Notes: generated by a model from the letters alone, not told the origin. A stretch of 64,000 nucleotides of DNA from Haloglycomyces albus DSM 45210 (GCF_000527155.1 NZ_AZUQ01000001.1:124001-188000); one strand, 5' to 3'; shown: positions 1-9,040, numbered from the stretch's first letter. A program made the numbers and translations.

Positions 1-230
1 AGGTACACGTCTCCGGTGTTGACCGGTTCGTCGGCCAGCGAAGGAATCGTCACGACGACACCGCGTGACGTCGTTCCCGTCGCGTTCTCCACCTCGATTT
101 CGGGCGCGGCAAGATCGCCGGGCTGTTCCCCCACTCCCAAGCGCTCAAACCATACGTCCAATACCGTGCCGTCAGCTGCTATCGTCGCCACCCCGGCACC
201 CCAGGCGGCCTCTGTTCTGTATTCACTCAC
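1..230 (-). CDS. dapD: Tetrahydrodipicolinate N-succinyltransferase, N-terminal part (cut by window edge)
   Basis: The visible 76 residues match the start of actinobacterial DapD, which transfers succinyl from succinyl-CoA to tetrahydrodipicolinate in the cytoplasmic lysine/diaminopimelate pathway. The reading AAWGAGVATIAADGTVLDVW is the family's usual N-terminal stretch; the left-handed beta-helix part lies outside the window. The GTG at 228-230 is the only plausible start because an in-frame TAG lies four codons upstream. No Shine-Dalgarno is seen; a TAGGCT box sits 6 nt upstream, so the message is probably leaderless. It diverges from dapE, the next-but-one enzyme of the same pathway. Confidence 0.85.
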   Translation of the reverse strand, partial: MSEYRTEAAWGAGVATIAADGTVLDVWFERLGVGEQPGDLAAPEIEVENATGTTSRGVVVTIPSLADEPVNTGDVY

Positions 231-236
231 AATACG

Positions 237-242
237 AGCCTA
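237..242 (-). promoter_or_regulatory. Leaderless -10 box of dapD
   Basis: TAGGCT on the minus strand lies 6 nt upstream of the dapD GTG. The TANNNT pattern at this spacing puts transcription start on or next to the start codon. No recognisable -35 is visible. Confidence 0.5.
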
Positions 243-449
243 ACCACTGGTACACCCGCCACCGCTGGAGTGGCGGAAACAGTGAGGCGATCCTCGAGGA
301 CGCGCCGGTACCCGCGTCGTCGCCGACTCCTCCATCGTGGCGCTAAGGTGGGTGCGACTTAGAATGAGTCCGACACGGGCGGACCTCCGTCCGAACCGTG
401 CCGACGACATCCGAACAATGGCACTCCCGCACTGACTGAGGTTGTAACC

Positions 450-1535
450 GTGGATCGATTCTCCGAACAGACTCTGGCCGACCCCGTGGAACTGACACGC
501 GCGCTCTGCGACGTGGAGTCCGTCTCCGGTGACGAAGAACGCTTGTGCGACATGGTGGAAAACACGCTCGCCACCCGCTCTCATCTGACGGTCAAACGGC
601 ACGGCAATACCCTTGTCGCCCACACCGATATCGGCTCCGACCAGCGTGTCATGCTGGCCGGACACCTCGACACGGTTCCGGTCAACCAGAACTTCCCCAC
701 CACCACCGAAGGCGACGTCATGCGCGGGTTGGGAACCTCGGACATGAAATCCGGTACCGCACTGGCGCTGTGGATCGCCACTCAGGTCGAGCGACCGGCC
801 TTCGATCTGAGTTTCGCCTTCTATGAATGTGAGGAGATCGATTCCGCATACAACGGCCTCAACATACTCGCCCGCGAACACCCCGAATGGCTCCAGGCCG
901 ACTTCGCATTGCTGCTCGAACCCACCTACGGCCTCGTAGAAGCCGGCTGCCAAGGAACGATGCGGGCTCTGATCAAGACCGAGGGGAAACGGGCGCATTC
1001 AGCGCGGTCGTGGCTAGGTGACAATGCCCTGCACAAGCTCGCCGACGTCCTCAATCGACTCGAGGAATACGAGGCCCGGAACGTTGAGGTCAACGGCCTG
1101 ACCTACCACGAGGGACTGAACGCCGTCGCCATTGGCGGTGGAGTGGCGGGCAATGTGATTCCCGATGCCGGATGGGTCGAGGTGAATTACCGCTTCGCAC
1201 CCGACCGGGACGAAGCGGCCGCGGAACAACACGTTCGCGACGTGTTCGCCGGATTCGAAGTGGAGCTGACGGATTCCTCTCCCTCCTGTCCGCCCGGATT
1301 GGACCGACCCGTGGCGGCTGAATTTCTCCAGGCGGCAGGCGGAAAAGCGCAGGCCAAGCTAGGCTGGACCGACGTGGCACGCTTTGCCACCCTGGGAATT
1401 CCGGCCGTGAACTTCGGTCCCGGGGACCCGAACCTCGCCCACACCCGTGAGGAAGAGGTGGAGATACCCCGGATCGAACACTGTGCCACCGTTCTCAAGT
1501 CGTACGTCGCCAAGGAAGGAACCGCCGGACGATGA
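450..1535 (+). CDS. dapE: Succinyl-diaminopimelate desuccinylase
   Basis: A 361-residue M20-family zinc peptidase that hydrolyses N-succinyl-LL-2,6-diaminopimelate to LL-diaminopimelate and succinate for lysine and peptidoglycan. The metal motif GHLDTVP is at residues 71-77, the bridging aspartate is D98 in GLGTSDMKSG, and the EE pair of the YECEE stretch supplies the catalytic glutamate. Length fits the family. It starts at GTG 450 and its stop overlaps the next gene by 4 nt (ATGA), so the two are co-translated. It is divergent from dapD; dapC of the same pathway lies about 18 kb away at 18769-19881. Confidence 0.93.
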   Translation: MDRFSEQTLADPVELTRALCDVESVSGDEERLCDMVENTLATRSHLTVKRHGNTLVAHTDIGSDQRVMLAGHLDTVPVNQNFPTTTEGDVMRGLGTSDMKSGTALALWIATQVERPAFDLSFAFYECEEIDSAYNGLNILAREHPEWLQADFALLLEPTYGLVEAGCQGTMRALIKTEGKRAHSARSWLGDNALHKLADVLNRLEEYEARNVEVNGLTYHEGLNAVAIGGGVAGNVIPDAGWVEVNYRFAPDRDEAAAEQHVRDVFAGFEVELTDSSPSCPPGLDRPVAAEFLQAAGGKAQAKLGWTDVARFATLGIPAVNFGPGDPNLAHTREEEVEIPRIEHCATVLKSYVAKEGTAGR

Positions 1536-2221
1536 ATCGTCGCATCACCGCCGATGAACACCTACTGGACTCACGCCGCCAGGAAGAGTGGAAACAAAAG
1601 GCCTCCTGGCGCGTCCTCAAAATCCAGGCGGAGTTCGTAGAGGGATTCGATACCCTGCAGGAAGCCAATATCGGCGACGCCATCGGCGTCTACGGTTCGG
1701 CCCGCACCTCAGAGGATTCCGAGGAGTACAAACAGGGGATCGAGCTGGGCCGCAAACTCGTCGAAGCCGGATTCGGCGTCCTGACCGGCGGCGGCCCGGG
1801 CACTATGGAAGCGGCCAACCGTGGGGCCTACGACTCCGGCGGCACCTCGGTCGGACTCGGTATCGAACTTCCCTTCGAGCAGGGAATCAACGACTACGTC
1901 ACCGTGGGACTGAACTTCCATTACTTCTTTGCCCGTAAAGTCATGTTCTTGAAGTATTCACAGGGGTTCTGTGCCCTACCGGGCGGATTCGGAACCATGG
2001 ACGAGCTGTTCGAATCGCTCACCTTGGTACAGACCGAAAAGGTGGGATTCTTCCCCATCGCCCTGATCGGCTCCGACTACTGGGGCGGGCTGGTCGACTG
2101 GTTGCGCCACACCATGTGCGCCGACGGAAAGATCGACGACAAGGACGTCGACCTGCTGCTGGTGACCGACGACCTGGATGAGGCCGTAGAACACATGAAC
2201 GCCAGCCGCTACCGGCGTTAA
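1532..2221 (+). CDS. LOG-family protein (TIGR00730; cytokinin-type phosphoribohydrolase)
   Basis: A 229-residue Rossmann protein of the LOG family, formerly mis-named lysine decarboxylase. The nucleotide-binding motif GGGPGTME is at residues 86-93 and PGGFGTMDE at 150-158, both diagnostic. Family members cleave the N-glycosidic bond of N6-modified or plain AMP, releasing free base and ribose-5-phosphate. The ATG overlaps the dapE stop (ATGA), so it is translationally coupled to dapE. Its stop lies 4 nt from the stop of convergent folP2. The mycobacterial homologue sits in the same neighbourhood; its link to diaminopimelate synthesis is not known. Confidence 0.88.
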   Translation: MNRRITADEHLLDSRRQEEWKQKASWRVLKIQAEFVEGFDTLQEANIGDAIGVYGSARTSEDSEEYKQGIELGRKLVEAGFGVLTGGGPGTMEAANRGAYDSGGTSVGLGIELPFEQGINDYVTVGLNFHYFFARKVMFLKYSQGFCALPGGFGTMDELFESLTLVQTEKVGFFPIALIGSDYWGGLVDWLRHTMCADGKIDDKDVDLLLVTDDLDEAVEHMNASRYRR

Positions 2222-2225
2222 GACA

Positions 2226-3089
2226 CTAGAGGCTTCGCTGCGGGGCCTTGGGCGGCAGGTCGCCCTTGACGGCGGCCACCATGTCCAAGACCTCGCGCGT
2301 GGCCGCGACATCGTGAGCCCGAAATACGCGCGCTCCGTGCCAGGCTGAAACCGCCGTAGCCGCCAAGGTCCCGTTCAAGCGGCGATCGGTCGGCAGATTC
2401 AGAGTCTCGCCCACAAAATCCTTGCGCGACAACGCCACCAAAACCGGCCAGCCCGTATCGCACAGCTCGTCGAGTTCCCGCGTCAACCGCAGGGAATGGT
2501 ACGTGGTCTTACCGAAGTCGTGAGTGGGGTCGATGACGATGCCGTCGGAACGGACCCCGGCGTCCACCGCCTCTCGCGCACGCCGCGTCAGTTCCCCCTT
2601 GACCTCGGCGACCACATCGCCGTATTCGGCTTTAACCGCTACCGTCCGAGGCTCCAGACCACCTGTGTGACTGATCACCAGTCCGGTTCCGGTGTCAATG
2701 GCCACCTTGGTCAGGGCCGGATCCCACCCGGCCCAGGTGTCGTTAATGAGTTCGGCCCCGGCACGGACCGCTGCGGCGGCGACCTCACCGCGCCAGGTGT
2801 CGACCGAGAGAACCAGTTCGGGGAAGCGCCGACTGATCTCGTCGATGAACGGTACGACGCGATCGATTTCCTCCTGCACCGACACCTCGGGGCCTTCGCC
2901 CGCTTTGACTCCTCCGACGTCCAGCAATTCCGCCCCGTCGCGTACGGCCTGTTCAGCGGCGTGCAAGGCCGCATCGTAGGCGAAGGTCACGCCGGAATCG
3001 TAGAAGGAATCGGGCGTGCGATTGAGGATGGCCATGAGGGCGTATTGTCCGTCGCTAAACGTCCGACGGCCGAGTTTCAGGTCGGTCAT
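2226..3089 (-). CDS. folP2: Dihydropteroate synthase homologue of the FolP2 type
   Basis: A 287-residue TIM-barrel pterin-binding protein. The first strand reads MAILNRTPDSF, where true dihydropteroate synthases have NVTPDSF; the Arg and the later DVGGVKAG and DPTHDFGKTT stretches are typical of actinobacterial FolP2. Mycobacterium leprae FolP2 is reported to lack dihydropteroate synthase activity, so folate synthesis should not be assumed for this copy. The ATG is preceded by GAGAG. In mycobacteria it is followed by gpgS (glucosyl-3-phosphoglycerate synthase); here gpgS is absent and the gene runs opposite to its neighbours. Its substrate is unknown. Confidence 0.85.
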   Translation of the reverse strand: MTDLKLGRRTFSDGQYALMAILNRTPDSFYDSGVTFAYDAALHAAEQAVRDGAELLDVGGVKAGEGPEVSVQEEIDRVVPFIDEISRRFPELVLSVDTWRGEVAAAAVRAGAELINDTWAGWDPALTKVAIDTGTGLVISHTGGLEPRTVAVKAEYGDVVAEVKGELTRRAREAVDAGVRSDGIVIDPTHDFGKTTYHSLRLTRELDELCDTGWPVLVALSRKDFVGETLNLPTDRRLNGTLAATAVSAWHGARVFRAHDVAATREVLDMVAAVKGDLPPKAPQRSL

Positions 3090-3141
3090 GCTCTCTATCC
3101 TGACAGCCGAGACTGTTATCCACTAGTTCAAGGAGAGCATT

Positions 3142-4404
3142 GTGGCCGTATTCGATGACGAACACTCGGCGGACCTGGCGGAGTTCATTCACCGGTCTCC
3201 ATCGCCGTACCACGCCTGTGAGAACTCCGCAGCCCGCCTGCGTGCCGCCGGATTCCGGGAATTGGCCGAGACGGATCCGTGGCCGCGCGACACGGGTGGC
3301 TTCTTTGTCGTCAAGGACGGCTCGATCATCGCCTGGCGAGTAGAGACGCGCGAACAGCTGGACAACGGTTTCCGCATCTTCGGCGCTCACACCGACTCCC
3401 CGATGTTGAAGGTCAAACCGCAGGCCGATGCCGGGACGGCGGGCTGGAAGCAGGTTGCCGTCGAAACCTATGGCGGCATCCCCTTCGACACCTGGCTCGA
3501 TCAGGATCTCGGTATCGCGGGTCGCTTGGCTCTGCGCGACGGTTCCATCCGGCTGGTCCACGTGGACCGTCCGGTTCTGCGGGTCCCGCGTCTGGCCATC
3601 CACCTCGACCGCGAGGTCAATAAGTCCATGAGTTTGAACCCACAGCAGCACCTCACTCCCGTCTGGGGACTCGGCGGGGCCGAGCAGGGAGAGTTCCTGC
3701 GTTTCGTCGCCGAGGAAGCACAGGTGGACCCCGCCGACGTGCTGGGCTACGACCTGGTCCTGCCGGGCACTCAACGCCCCGAGTTCCTCGGCAAGGACGG
3801 TGAATTCCTCGCCGCTCCTCGTCTGGACAATCTGATGTCCACTCACGCGGGTCTCGAGGCTCTGCTGCGAGTCCGTGAATCCACGAAGGTTCCGGTTTTC
3901 GTCTCGTTCAACCACGAGGAATCCGGGTCCATGACCTCCTCGGGTGCCCAGTCGCCGTTCCTGGAACGCACCCTGCGGCGTATTCTGGCCGCCGACGAGG
4001 AAACGGTGGCACAGCGTTTCGCCGCCTCCACGGTCATGTCGTCGGACACCGGTCAGGCCGTCCACCCCAACTACGTGGAACGCCACGAACCGGGACACCA
4101 CCCCTTGCCCAACGGCGGACCGATGTTGAAGGTCAGCGCCAATGAACGCTACGCCACCGGTGCCGAGGAGCAAGCGCTGTTCACCCGTTCCTGTGAGCGG
4201 GCTGAGATCCCGTGGCAGTTCTACGTCAACCGCAATGACATTCCCGGCGGAACGACGATCGGTCCGTTGAGTGCCACCCAACTGTCGATGTTGACCGTTG
4301 ACGTCGGCCCCGGCATTCTGTCCATGCATTCGTCCCGCGAACTGTGCGGAACCAAGGACGTTCACTACCTCGCCGACCTGGCACTCGGATACTTCCAGGT
4401 GTAA
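3142..4404 (+). CDS. apeB: M18-family metallo-aminopeptidase
   Basis: A 420-residue M18 (aspartyl aminopeptidase-like) enzyme that removes N-terminal residues from peptides in the cytoplasm. Motifs include FGAHTDSPMLKVKP near residues 80-93 (first metal histidine), RLDNLMSTHAGLEAL, the NHEESGSM glutamate pair, a MSSDTGQAVHPNY stretch, and the C-terminal GGTTIGP and MHSSRELCG motifs, in family order. Length is normal. The GTG at 3142 has a good ribosome site (AAGGAGAG) 5-6 nt upstream. It is divergent from folP2 with about 50 nt between start codons, so their promoters must overlap. Confidence 0.9.
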   Translation: MAVFDDEHSADLAEFIHRSPSPYHACENSAARLRAAGFRELAETDPWPRDTGGFFVVKDGSIIAWRVETREQLDNGFRIFGAHTDSPMLKVKPQADAGTAGWKQVAVETYGGIPFDTWLDQDLGIAGRLALRDGSIRLVHVDRPVLRVPRLAIHLDREVNKSMSLNPQQHLTPVWGLGGAEQGEFLRFVAEEAQVDPADVLGYDLVLPGTQRPEFLGKDGEFLAAPRLDNLMSTHAGLEALLRVRESTKVPVFVSFNHEESGSMTSSGAQSPFLERTLRRILAADEETVAQRFAASTVMSSDTGQAVHPNYVERHEPGHHPLPNGGPMLKVSANERYATGAEEQALFTRSCERAEIPWQFYVNRNDIPGGTTIGPLSATQLSMLTVDVGPGILSMHSSRELCGTKDVHYLADLALGYFQV

Positions 4405-4519
4405 TCCGCACCGCCGCCACGGCCCGTGACGTGTATGGGCTGTGGTGTCGGTTTTCTCCGGCGGCCGACTCGGTACAGTATGACTGCGACTACCTAAACT
4501 TCGCCACGAAGGAGCGGTC

Positions 4520-7012
4520 ATGGCTTGGCGCAAGAAAATTCAGCATGCGGCAGCGCTCTTGAGTCGTGCCGAGGCCGCCGCCGATCAGGTTTCCCATGAC
4601 ATCGACACCGCGGGCGAGCGCCACGACAAGTCGGGTTTGGAGCGACGCAGGGAGCAGTGCGCTGCGATTCGCACGGCGGCCGATCGAGTGTGTTCCGGTT
4701 GGCTGTCGGCGGAGGGCGGCGGGCAGACCGTTCCTCGGGAGAAGTCACCGGAATCGGGAGCGGTGTGTCTGGGCACGGCGGGTTCGGGGGATCTTTCGTA
4801 TCCGGTTCTGGTGGACCTGTTGGGGTCGGGCCACCTCGCGGTAGACGCCGATGTGTCCGATCCACGGGTGTCGGGGCTGGTGCAGTCCCTCATTGTGCGC
4901 CTGACGGCCGCCTATCCGGCCATTGATTTCTCGCTGGTGGACGGGACCACGTTGGGGCAGGTGTTCACTCCCTTGGGGCCGTTGGTGGAGGCCGGAGTGG
5001 CCGATGCCGTGGTCAGTGACGCGCTTGGTTTCGGGACCGTGCTGAATGATCTGGAACGTCATATCGCCGAGGTGCGCGATGTGCTGGCGCGTGGTGAGTC
5101 CATTGAAGCACTGGGCTATCGGGTTCTCGTCGTCGCGGGCATGCCACCTCAGGTCAGTAAGACCATGCGCGATCGCTTGGCCGCCATCGTGCATGCCGGA
5201 GTCGCCTGCCGCACCCATGTGATCGTCTGCGGGTGGAGGGGCGGCCACCGGGCCGAGTCGATGCCGATTTTGGAGAACACGGCCCTGCTTCGGGTGGGCG
5301 ACGAAGTGACCATGAACGACGTGGCCGATCCGATTCGCCTGGAACGGCCGTTGGAGCCGACGGTGGTGCGGTCGGTGGTCGCGGCTCGTGCCGCCGAGCT
5401 CCGCCAAGCCGCGACGCCTCGACTGAGCGACGTGGTCTCCGAGGAGCCGTGGGAGGAATCGAGCGCGGAGGGGTTGACCACCCCTGTCGGTCGTGACGTG
5501 GCTGGACCGGTGGCCCTGTCGTTTGACGACACCACTCCGCATTGGTGGATTGCCGGACGTACCGGAAGTGGGAAGACGGTGTTCTTGCTGGACGCCTTGC
5601 ACGGCTTGGCGTCGCGGTATTCTCCCGGCGAATTGGAACTGTATCTGCTGGACTTCAAAGAGGGAGTGTCGTTTCATGAGTTCATTCCCTCGGATTCGGA
5701 TCCGACGTGGATTCCTCAGGTGAAAGCCGTTGGGGTGGAGTCCGATCGCCAGTATGGACTGGCGGTGCTGGAACGTCTACGGCGGGAACTGTCGCGGCGG
5801 GCCGGAATGATGAAGCGAGCGGGGGCGACCAATATCGCCCGTCTGCGCCGCCTGCGGCCGGAGACGTCGATTCCTCGCATTGTGGCCGTCATCGACGAAT
5901 TCCATGTGCTGTTGGCGGGTAACGACTCGGTGGCGCGAGAGGCGACGGCGCACCTCGAAGAGTTGGCCCGCAAGGGGCGCTCGTACGGGATTCACCTGGT
6001 GTTGGCCTCGCAGTCGGTCGCCGGGGTGGAGACTCTGTACGCCAAGAAGGATTCCATCTTCGGTCAGTTCCCCATGCGCATTGCTCTGCCTGGGGCCAAA
6101 CAGGTTCTGGATCAGGACAACAATGCCGCCGACACGCTGACGGTCGGTCAGGCGGTGGTCAACGATTCCGCCGGAATTTCGGGGCGTAACCGGGTCGTGT
6201 CCTTCCCCGACGCCACCGCGGATGAAGAACATCTCGCTGAGCTCCGGCGTCGGTGGTGGCAGGCGCGGGACGACGACCGCGCCCCACTGGTGTTTCGCGG
6301 CTTCGACGAGCAGCATTTGGCCGACGACCCACGTTATCGGAACACCGAACCGGGTTCGCCTCCCCGGGCCTTGCTGGGACGCGCCGTGGACGTGGACCTG
6401 TCCACGGTTGGTTTCGAATTCGACTCTTCACCGGGACGCCACGTGGCAGTGGTGGGAACCCATTCCGTGGCGAGCGACGTCGTGGTTTCGGCGGCGCTGT
6501 CGGTGGCCCGGACGGCGCGGCCCGGCGAGATCGAATTTCACATCGCCTCGCACGCGGCCGGTTCCGACGCGGCGGTGGACGAACTGAAGGAGTCCCTCAC
6601 CACCGCCGGTCACACGGTGGCGACCTTGGATATGGAGTCGGTATTGGACAACCCTTCTCGCCGCCCCAGATACGTTGTCTGGTTCGGCGCCGACGGAGCG
6701 GGCGGTTCGACCCTGCGACTACGCCGACTCCTGGAGGCGGGTCCCGCTGAGAACGTCCACCTACTGGGCTGGTGGAGAGGGGCTCGGAAGTTCCTCGAAG
6801 ACCTGGGCGGCAGTGCCAAACGCGAACTCTGCGCGGGCCTGGTGCTGTTGAACGTTTCGGCGCAGGACGCCGACGCTTTGCTAGGAGAAACACGGAATTC
6901 CTGGGAGGCCCGCACGAACCGGTGCCTGGTCGTGGATCGTCACGCCGGGATTAAAACCCTCGCCGTCCCCTTTGTGAAGCCGGGGCGGCTGGACGAATTC
7001 GAGGAAGCCTGA
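4520..7012 (+). CDS. Soluble FtsK/SpoIIIE-type ATPase with degenerate flanking lobes
   Basis: An 830-residue P-loop ATPase without transmembrane segments. Walker A GRTGSGKT is at residues 346-353 and Walker B VIDE ends at D459-E460, followed by a LARKGRSYGIHLVLASQ stretch typical of FtsK/HerA translocases. The parts on either side (about 75-290 and 610-815) look like ATPase folds without Walker motifs, giving a three-lobe plan like EccC of type VII secretion, but the membrane anchor is missing. The next genes encode a coiled-coil membrane protein and a DivIVA-motif protein in the same direction, so a membrane-recruited machine is plausible. The exact role is not recognised; DNA or protein translocation are both possible. 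Confidence 0.7.
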   Translation: MAWRKKIQHAAALLSRAEAAADQVSHDIDTAGERHDKSGLERRREQCAAIRTAADRVCSGWLSAEGGGQTVPREKSPESGAVCLGTAGSGDLSYPVLVDLLGSGHLAVDADVSDPRVSGLVQSLIVRLTAAYPAIDFSLVDGTTLGQVFTPLGPLVEAGVADAVVSDALGFGTVLNDLERHIAEVRDVLARGESIEALGYRVLVVAGMPPQVSKTMRDRLAAIVHAGVACRTHVIVCGWRGGHRAESMPILENTALLRVGDEVTMNDVADPIRLERPLEPTVVRSVVAARAAELRQAATPRLSDVVSEEPWEESSAEGLTTPVGRDVAGPVALSFDDTTPHWWIAGRTGSGKTVFLLDALHGLASRYSPGELELYLLDFKEGVSFHEFIPSDSDPTWIPQVKAVGVESDRQYGLAVLERLRRELSRRAGMMKRAGATNIARLRRLRPETSIPRIVAVIDEFHVLLAGNDSVAREATAHLEELARKGRSYGIHLVLASQSVAGVETLYAKKDSIFGQFPMRIALPGAKQVLDQDNNAADTLTVGQAVVNDSAGISGRNRVVSFPDATADEEHLAELRRRWWQARDDDRAPLVFRGFDEQHLADDPRYRNTEPGSPPRALLGRAVDVDLSTVGFEFDSSPGRHVAVVGTHSVASDVVVSAALSVARTARPGEIEFHIASHAAGSDAAVDELKESLTTAGHTVATLDMESVLDNPSRRPRYVVWFGADGAGGSTLRLRRLLEAGPAENVHLLGWWRGARKFLEDLGGSAKRELCAGLVLLNVSAQDADALLGETRNSWEARTNRCLVVDRHAGIKTLAVPFVKPGRLDEFEEA

Positions 7013-7064
7013 CCGTGTCGCCATACCGATGCCCCGACTTCCGCCACGATTGCGAGGACGGACG

Positions 7065-7697
7065 ATGAGTTTTACCGACTATGCCGACGCGCTCCATCGC
7101 CTGCGTGAGGATGTGGAGCGTGGGGCCCAGGAACGAAAGGCCGACAGGGACGCCTCCACACGCCGAAAACGCGAGGTGGACTCTCTTCGGGATGGAATCG
7201 CCCGCGAACAGGACGCTCTTGTCGAAGCCTGTTCCCAACTGCGCCTCCAAGTCCCGCAGGAAGCGGTCGAACCTCCGGAAGGCGATACGGAACAACTGGT
7301 GCACGACGGTAGGGAGGCGGTGCGCGAGGCCGGTCGACTGCGCCTCGAGGCGATGCGGGCGGCCAAACTACCCTCGTTTCTCCCCCGAGCACACCATGTG
7401 ATCCGCGAGATCGTCGTCTACGGGATCGCCATGCTCGGGTCCCTGCTGTTTCAACTCCTGGCACTGTCACAGGCGGGCAAGGACTCCGAGTCCGTGTGGT
7501 GGATCATCGCGCTGCCTCCGGTCGCGGCGGCGATGGTGGCCTGGGCGGTAATGAACGTCGTCAACCGCCCCCGACTCGCCCCGCGCGACGGTCGCGGGCG
7601 GCCGCTACAGCGACAAGTGACACGTAATCCACGTCTAGGTGGAGCGATGGCACTGGTTACCATCGCGTTCATGGTCTATATTGTTTATTTTGGGTAG
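7065..7697 (+). CDS. Coiled-coil protein with C-terminal membrane segments
   Basis: A 210-residue protein of no family I recognise. Residues 1-100 are charged and helical with heptad-like spacing. Two hydrophobic segments follow at roughly residues 115-140 and 150-170, then an Arg-rich loop and a last hydrophobic segment at the C terminus (MALVTIAFMVYIVYF). The ATG at 7065 has GAGGACGG upstream; an earlier in-frame ATG at 7029 lacks a ribosome site. It lies 52 nt after the FtsK-like ATPase and 6 nt before the DivIVA-motif gene, suggesting an operon. A membrane partner for the ATPase is a reasonable inference. Confidence 0.6.
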   Translation: MSFTDYADALHRLREDVERGAQERKADRDASTRRKREVDSLRDGIAREQDALVEACSQLRLQVPQEAVEPPEGDTEQLVHDGREAVREAGRLRLEAMRAAKLPSFLPRAHHVIREIVVYGIAMLGSLLFQLLALSQAGKDSESVWWIIALPPVAAAMVAWAVMNVVNRPRLAPRDGRGRPLQRQVTRNPRLGGAMALVTIAFMVYIVYFG

Positions 7698-7703
7698 GGC
7701 ACG

Positions 7704-8018
7704 ATGTCGTGGATGCTTATTGTCGTTTCCGTAGTGATCGCCGCCGCCATAGCGTGGTTCATCGTCCTGTGGGCGACGGAAGGGTCACCGCTGCGTGAGA
7801 AAACCGATGCCGAACCGGTCGGAATCGAACGAGCGCAGCCGGTAACCGAGGAGCGGTTGGCCGCGGTTCGTTTCGACACCCGATTGCGTGGCTACGACAT
7901 GGCCCAGGTCGACGCTCTCATACGCCGGTTGGCGTGGGAGATCCATTGGCGCGACGAACGTCTACGGACCCGCGATGACGAGGTCGACGAGACCGGCTCA
8001 CGCACCGACGTCGACTGA
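7704..8018 (+). CDS. Small membrane protein with a DivIVA motif
   Basis: A 104-residue protein with one N-terminal hydrophobic helix (about residues 3-24) and the motif RFDTRLRGYDMAQVDALIRR at about residues 56-75, the signature of DivIVA/Wag31 N-terminal domains that bind curved membrane. It resembles the small actinobacterial DivIVA-domain protein located near folP2 (Rv1209 in Mycobacterium tuberculosis), which supports conserved gene order. It lies 6 nt after the preceding membrane protein. It may mark the cell pole or septum; function is not established. The full coiled coil of true DivIVA is missing. Confidence 0.7.
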   Translation: MSWMLIVVSVVIAAAIAWFIVLWATEGSPLREKTDAEPVGIERAQPVTEERLAAVRFDTRLRGYDMAQVDALIRRLAWEIHWRDERLRTRDDEVDETGSRTDVD

Positions 8019-8171
8019 CGGTCGACAACGGCCGTCTGCCCACCGCGTCAGGCGGAGCGGGCCGTCCGATCGAGCCGTTCGGACGGGTCCGACAACACCG
8101 GTCCGCCGACGAACACGCCCGCAACGACGCACGGGCGGTTCACCCGCCGAGGAAGAGAAATCGAGGAAAAA

Positions 8172-8651
8172 ATGCCGTATTTGTTGCCCGTCAGCGACGA
8201 TACCTACAAACAACACCTGGCGTTCGACGTGGAGTCATTTCCACGCGCGGACACGCCCGTGGGACAAGACATCGCTTTGGCCGGCTCTGACGGCGTTTAC
8301 GCTTTGGGACGCGGCGCGACCGGAGCGGTGGAATTCACCCGCCGTATCGACCCGCCGGTCTGTCTACCGATTAAAGGAGAGGAGGGTCGCTGGCAGGAAC
8401 TGTCGGACGAACAATGGCAACAGTTGACCGTCAACCTCGCCCCGGAAACCTCCCGACGCGATTGGATCGTCAACCTCTCGGTGCCCATCGAGGCAAGCGA
8501 CCCCGCCGAAGCGGCACGTCGATTCTGGTCATACGTACAACAGTTGGGGCCCACCGAACTTCCCCTGTTCGTCGCCCCCTACGGTGAAGAGATCCAGGGA
8601 GAGGCCTATCTTCTCGGGCAACCGCACGAACAGGATCCCGAGGACGAATAA
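8172..8651 (+). CDS. Conserved hypothetical protein
   Basis: A 159-residue soluble acidic protein. Its C-terminal half (VPIEASDPAEAARRFWSYV, then ELPLFVAPYGEE) is a pattern I recall from actinobacterial hypothetical proteins that occur near the DivIVA-motif gene. No catalytic motif is evident. The ATG has AGGA 7 nt upstream. About 150 nt without features separate it from the preceding gene, so it may have its own promoter. It is the last gene before the accessory island. Confidence 0.6.
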   Translation: MPYLLPVSDDTYKQHLAFDVESFPRADTPVGQDIALAGSDGVYALGRGATGAVEFTRRIDPPVCLPIKGEEGRWQELSDEQWQQLTVNLAPETSRRDWIVNLSVPIEASDPAEAARRFWSYVQQLGPTELPLFVAPYGEEIQGEAYLLGQPHEQDPEDE

Positions 8652-8746
8652 GAGCCAGGGCAACTCTCCGAAATGTGGTCACCTTTTATGGTGCCTGGTT
8701 TCCTATGGTGCATAGAGAAATTGTCGTGTCCTCTTTGCTGTTATTC

Positions 8747-9040
8747 CTAGTCGGGAAAGCCGTTGCCGCCCGTCTCCCAATTGGGATGATTAATGAGGCT
8801 CCAGGTGATTTCATCTAGGACTGTCGCGATGTCGTCATCGTTGGTGAGTTCGCGGGCCAATTCGCCGCTGACGTGGGTGACCTGGTGGGGAAATCCGGAT
8901 ATGAAATTGAAACGGCCTACTATCGGCCCTGCCTTGCCGTGTGGAGTGAGATGACCGGTGACATCTTTGACCCATACGTCCCATTGGTAGTGATTGGCGT
9001 GGGTGACGATGGTGCCTATTCGTTGTGGTTCGGTGGTCAT
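8747..9040 (-). CDS. Hypothetical protein, last gene of unknown four-gene operon
   Basis: A 97-residue soluble protein, acidic in its C-terminal half (ELTNDDDIATVLDEITW), with no recognised domain. The ATG at 9040 has AAGG upstream. It lies about 200 nt after the previous gene of the same strand. It is the most distal of four same-strand genes (10638 to 8747) that share no visible family; coding preference is plausible but the call rests mainly on gene order and ribosome site. Confidence 0.5.
   Translation of the reverse strand: MTTEPQRIGTIVTHANHYQWDVWVKDVTGHLTPHGKAGPIVGRFNFISGFPHQVTHVSGELARELTNDDDIATVLDEITWSLINHPNWETGGNGFPD

Noticed and set aside
3055-4533. Long open frame (492 codons) on the minus strand over the M18 aminopeptidase gene
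   Set aside because: It is the antisense shadow of a gene with clear M18 motifs; it has no recognisable domain and no ribosome site.
4520-7012. Type VII secretion EccC
   Set aside because: No membrane helices and no WXG100, EccB, EccD or EccE genes nearby; only the lobe plan is similar.
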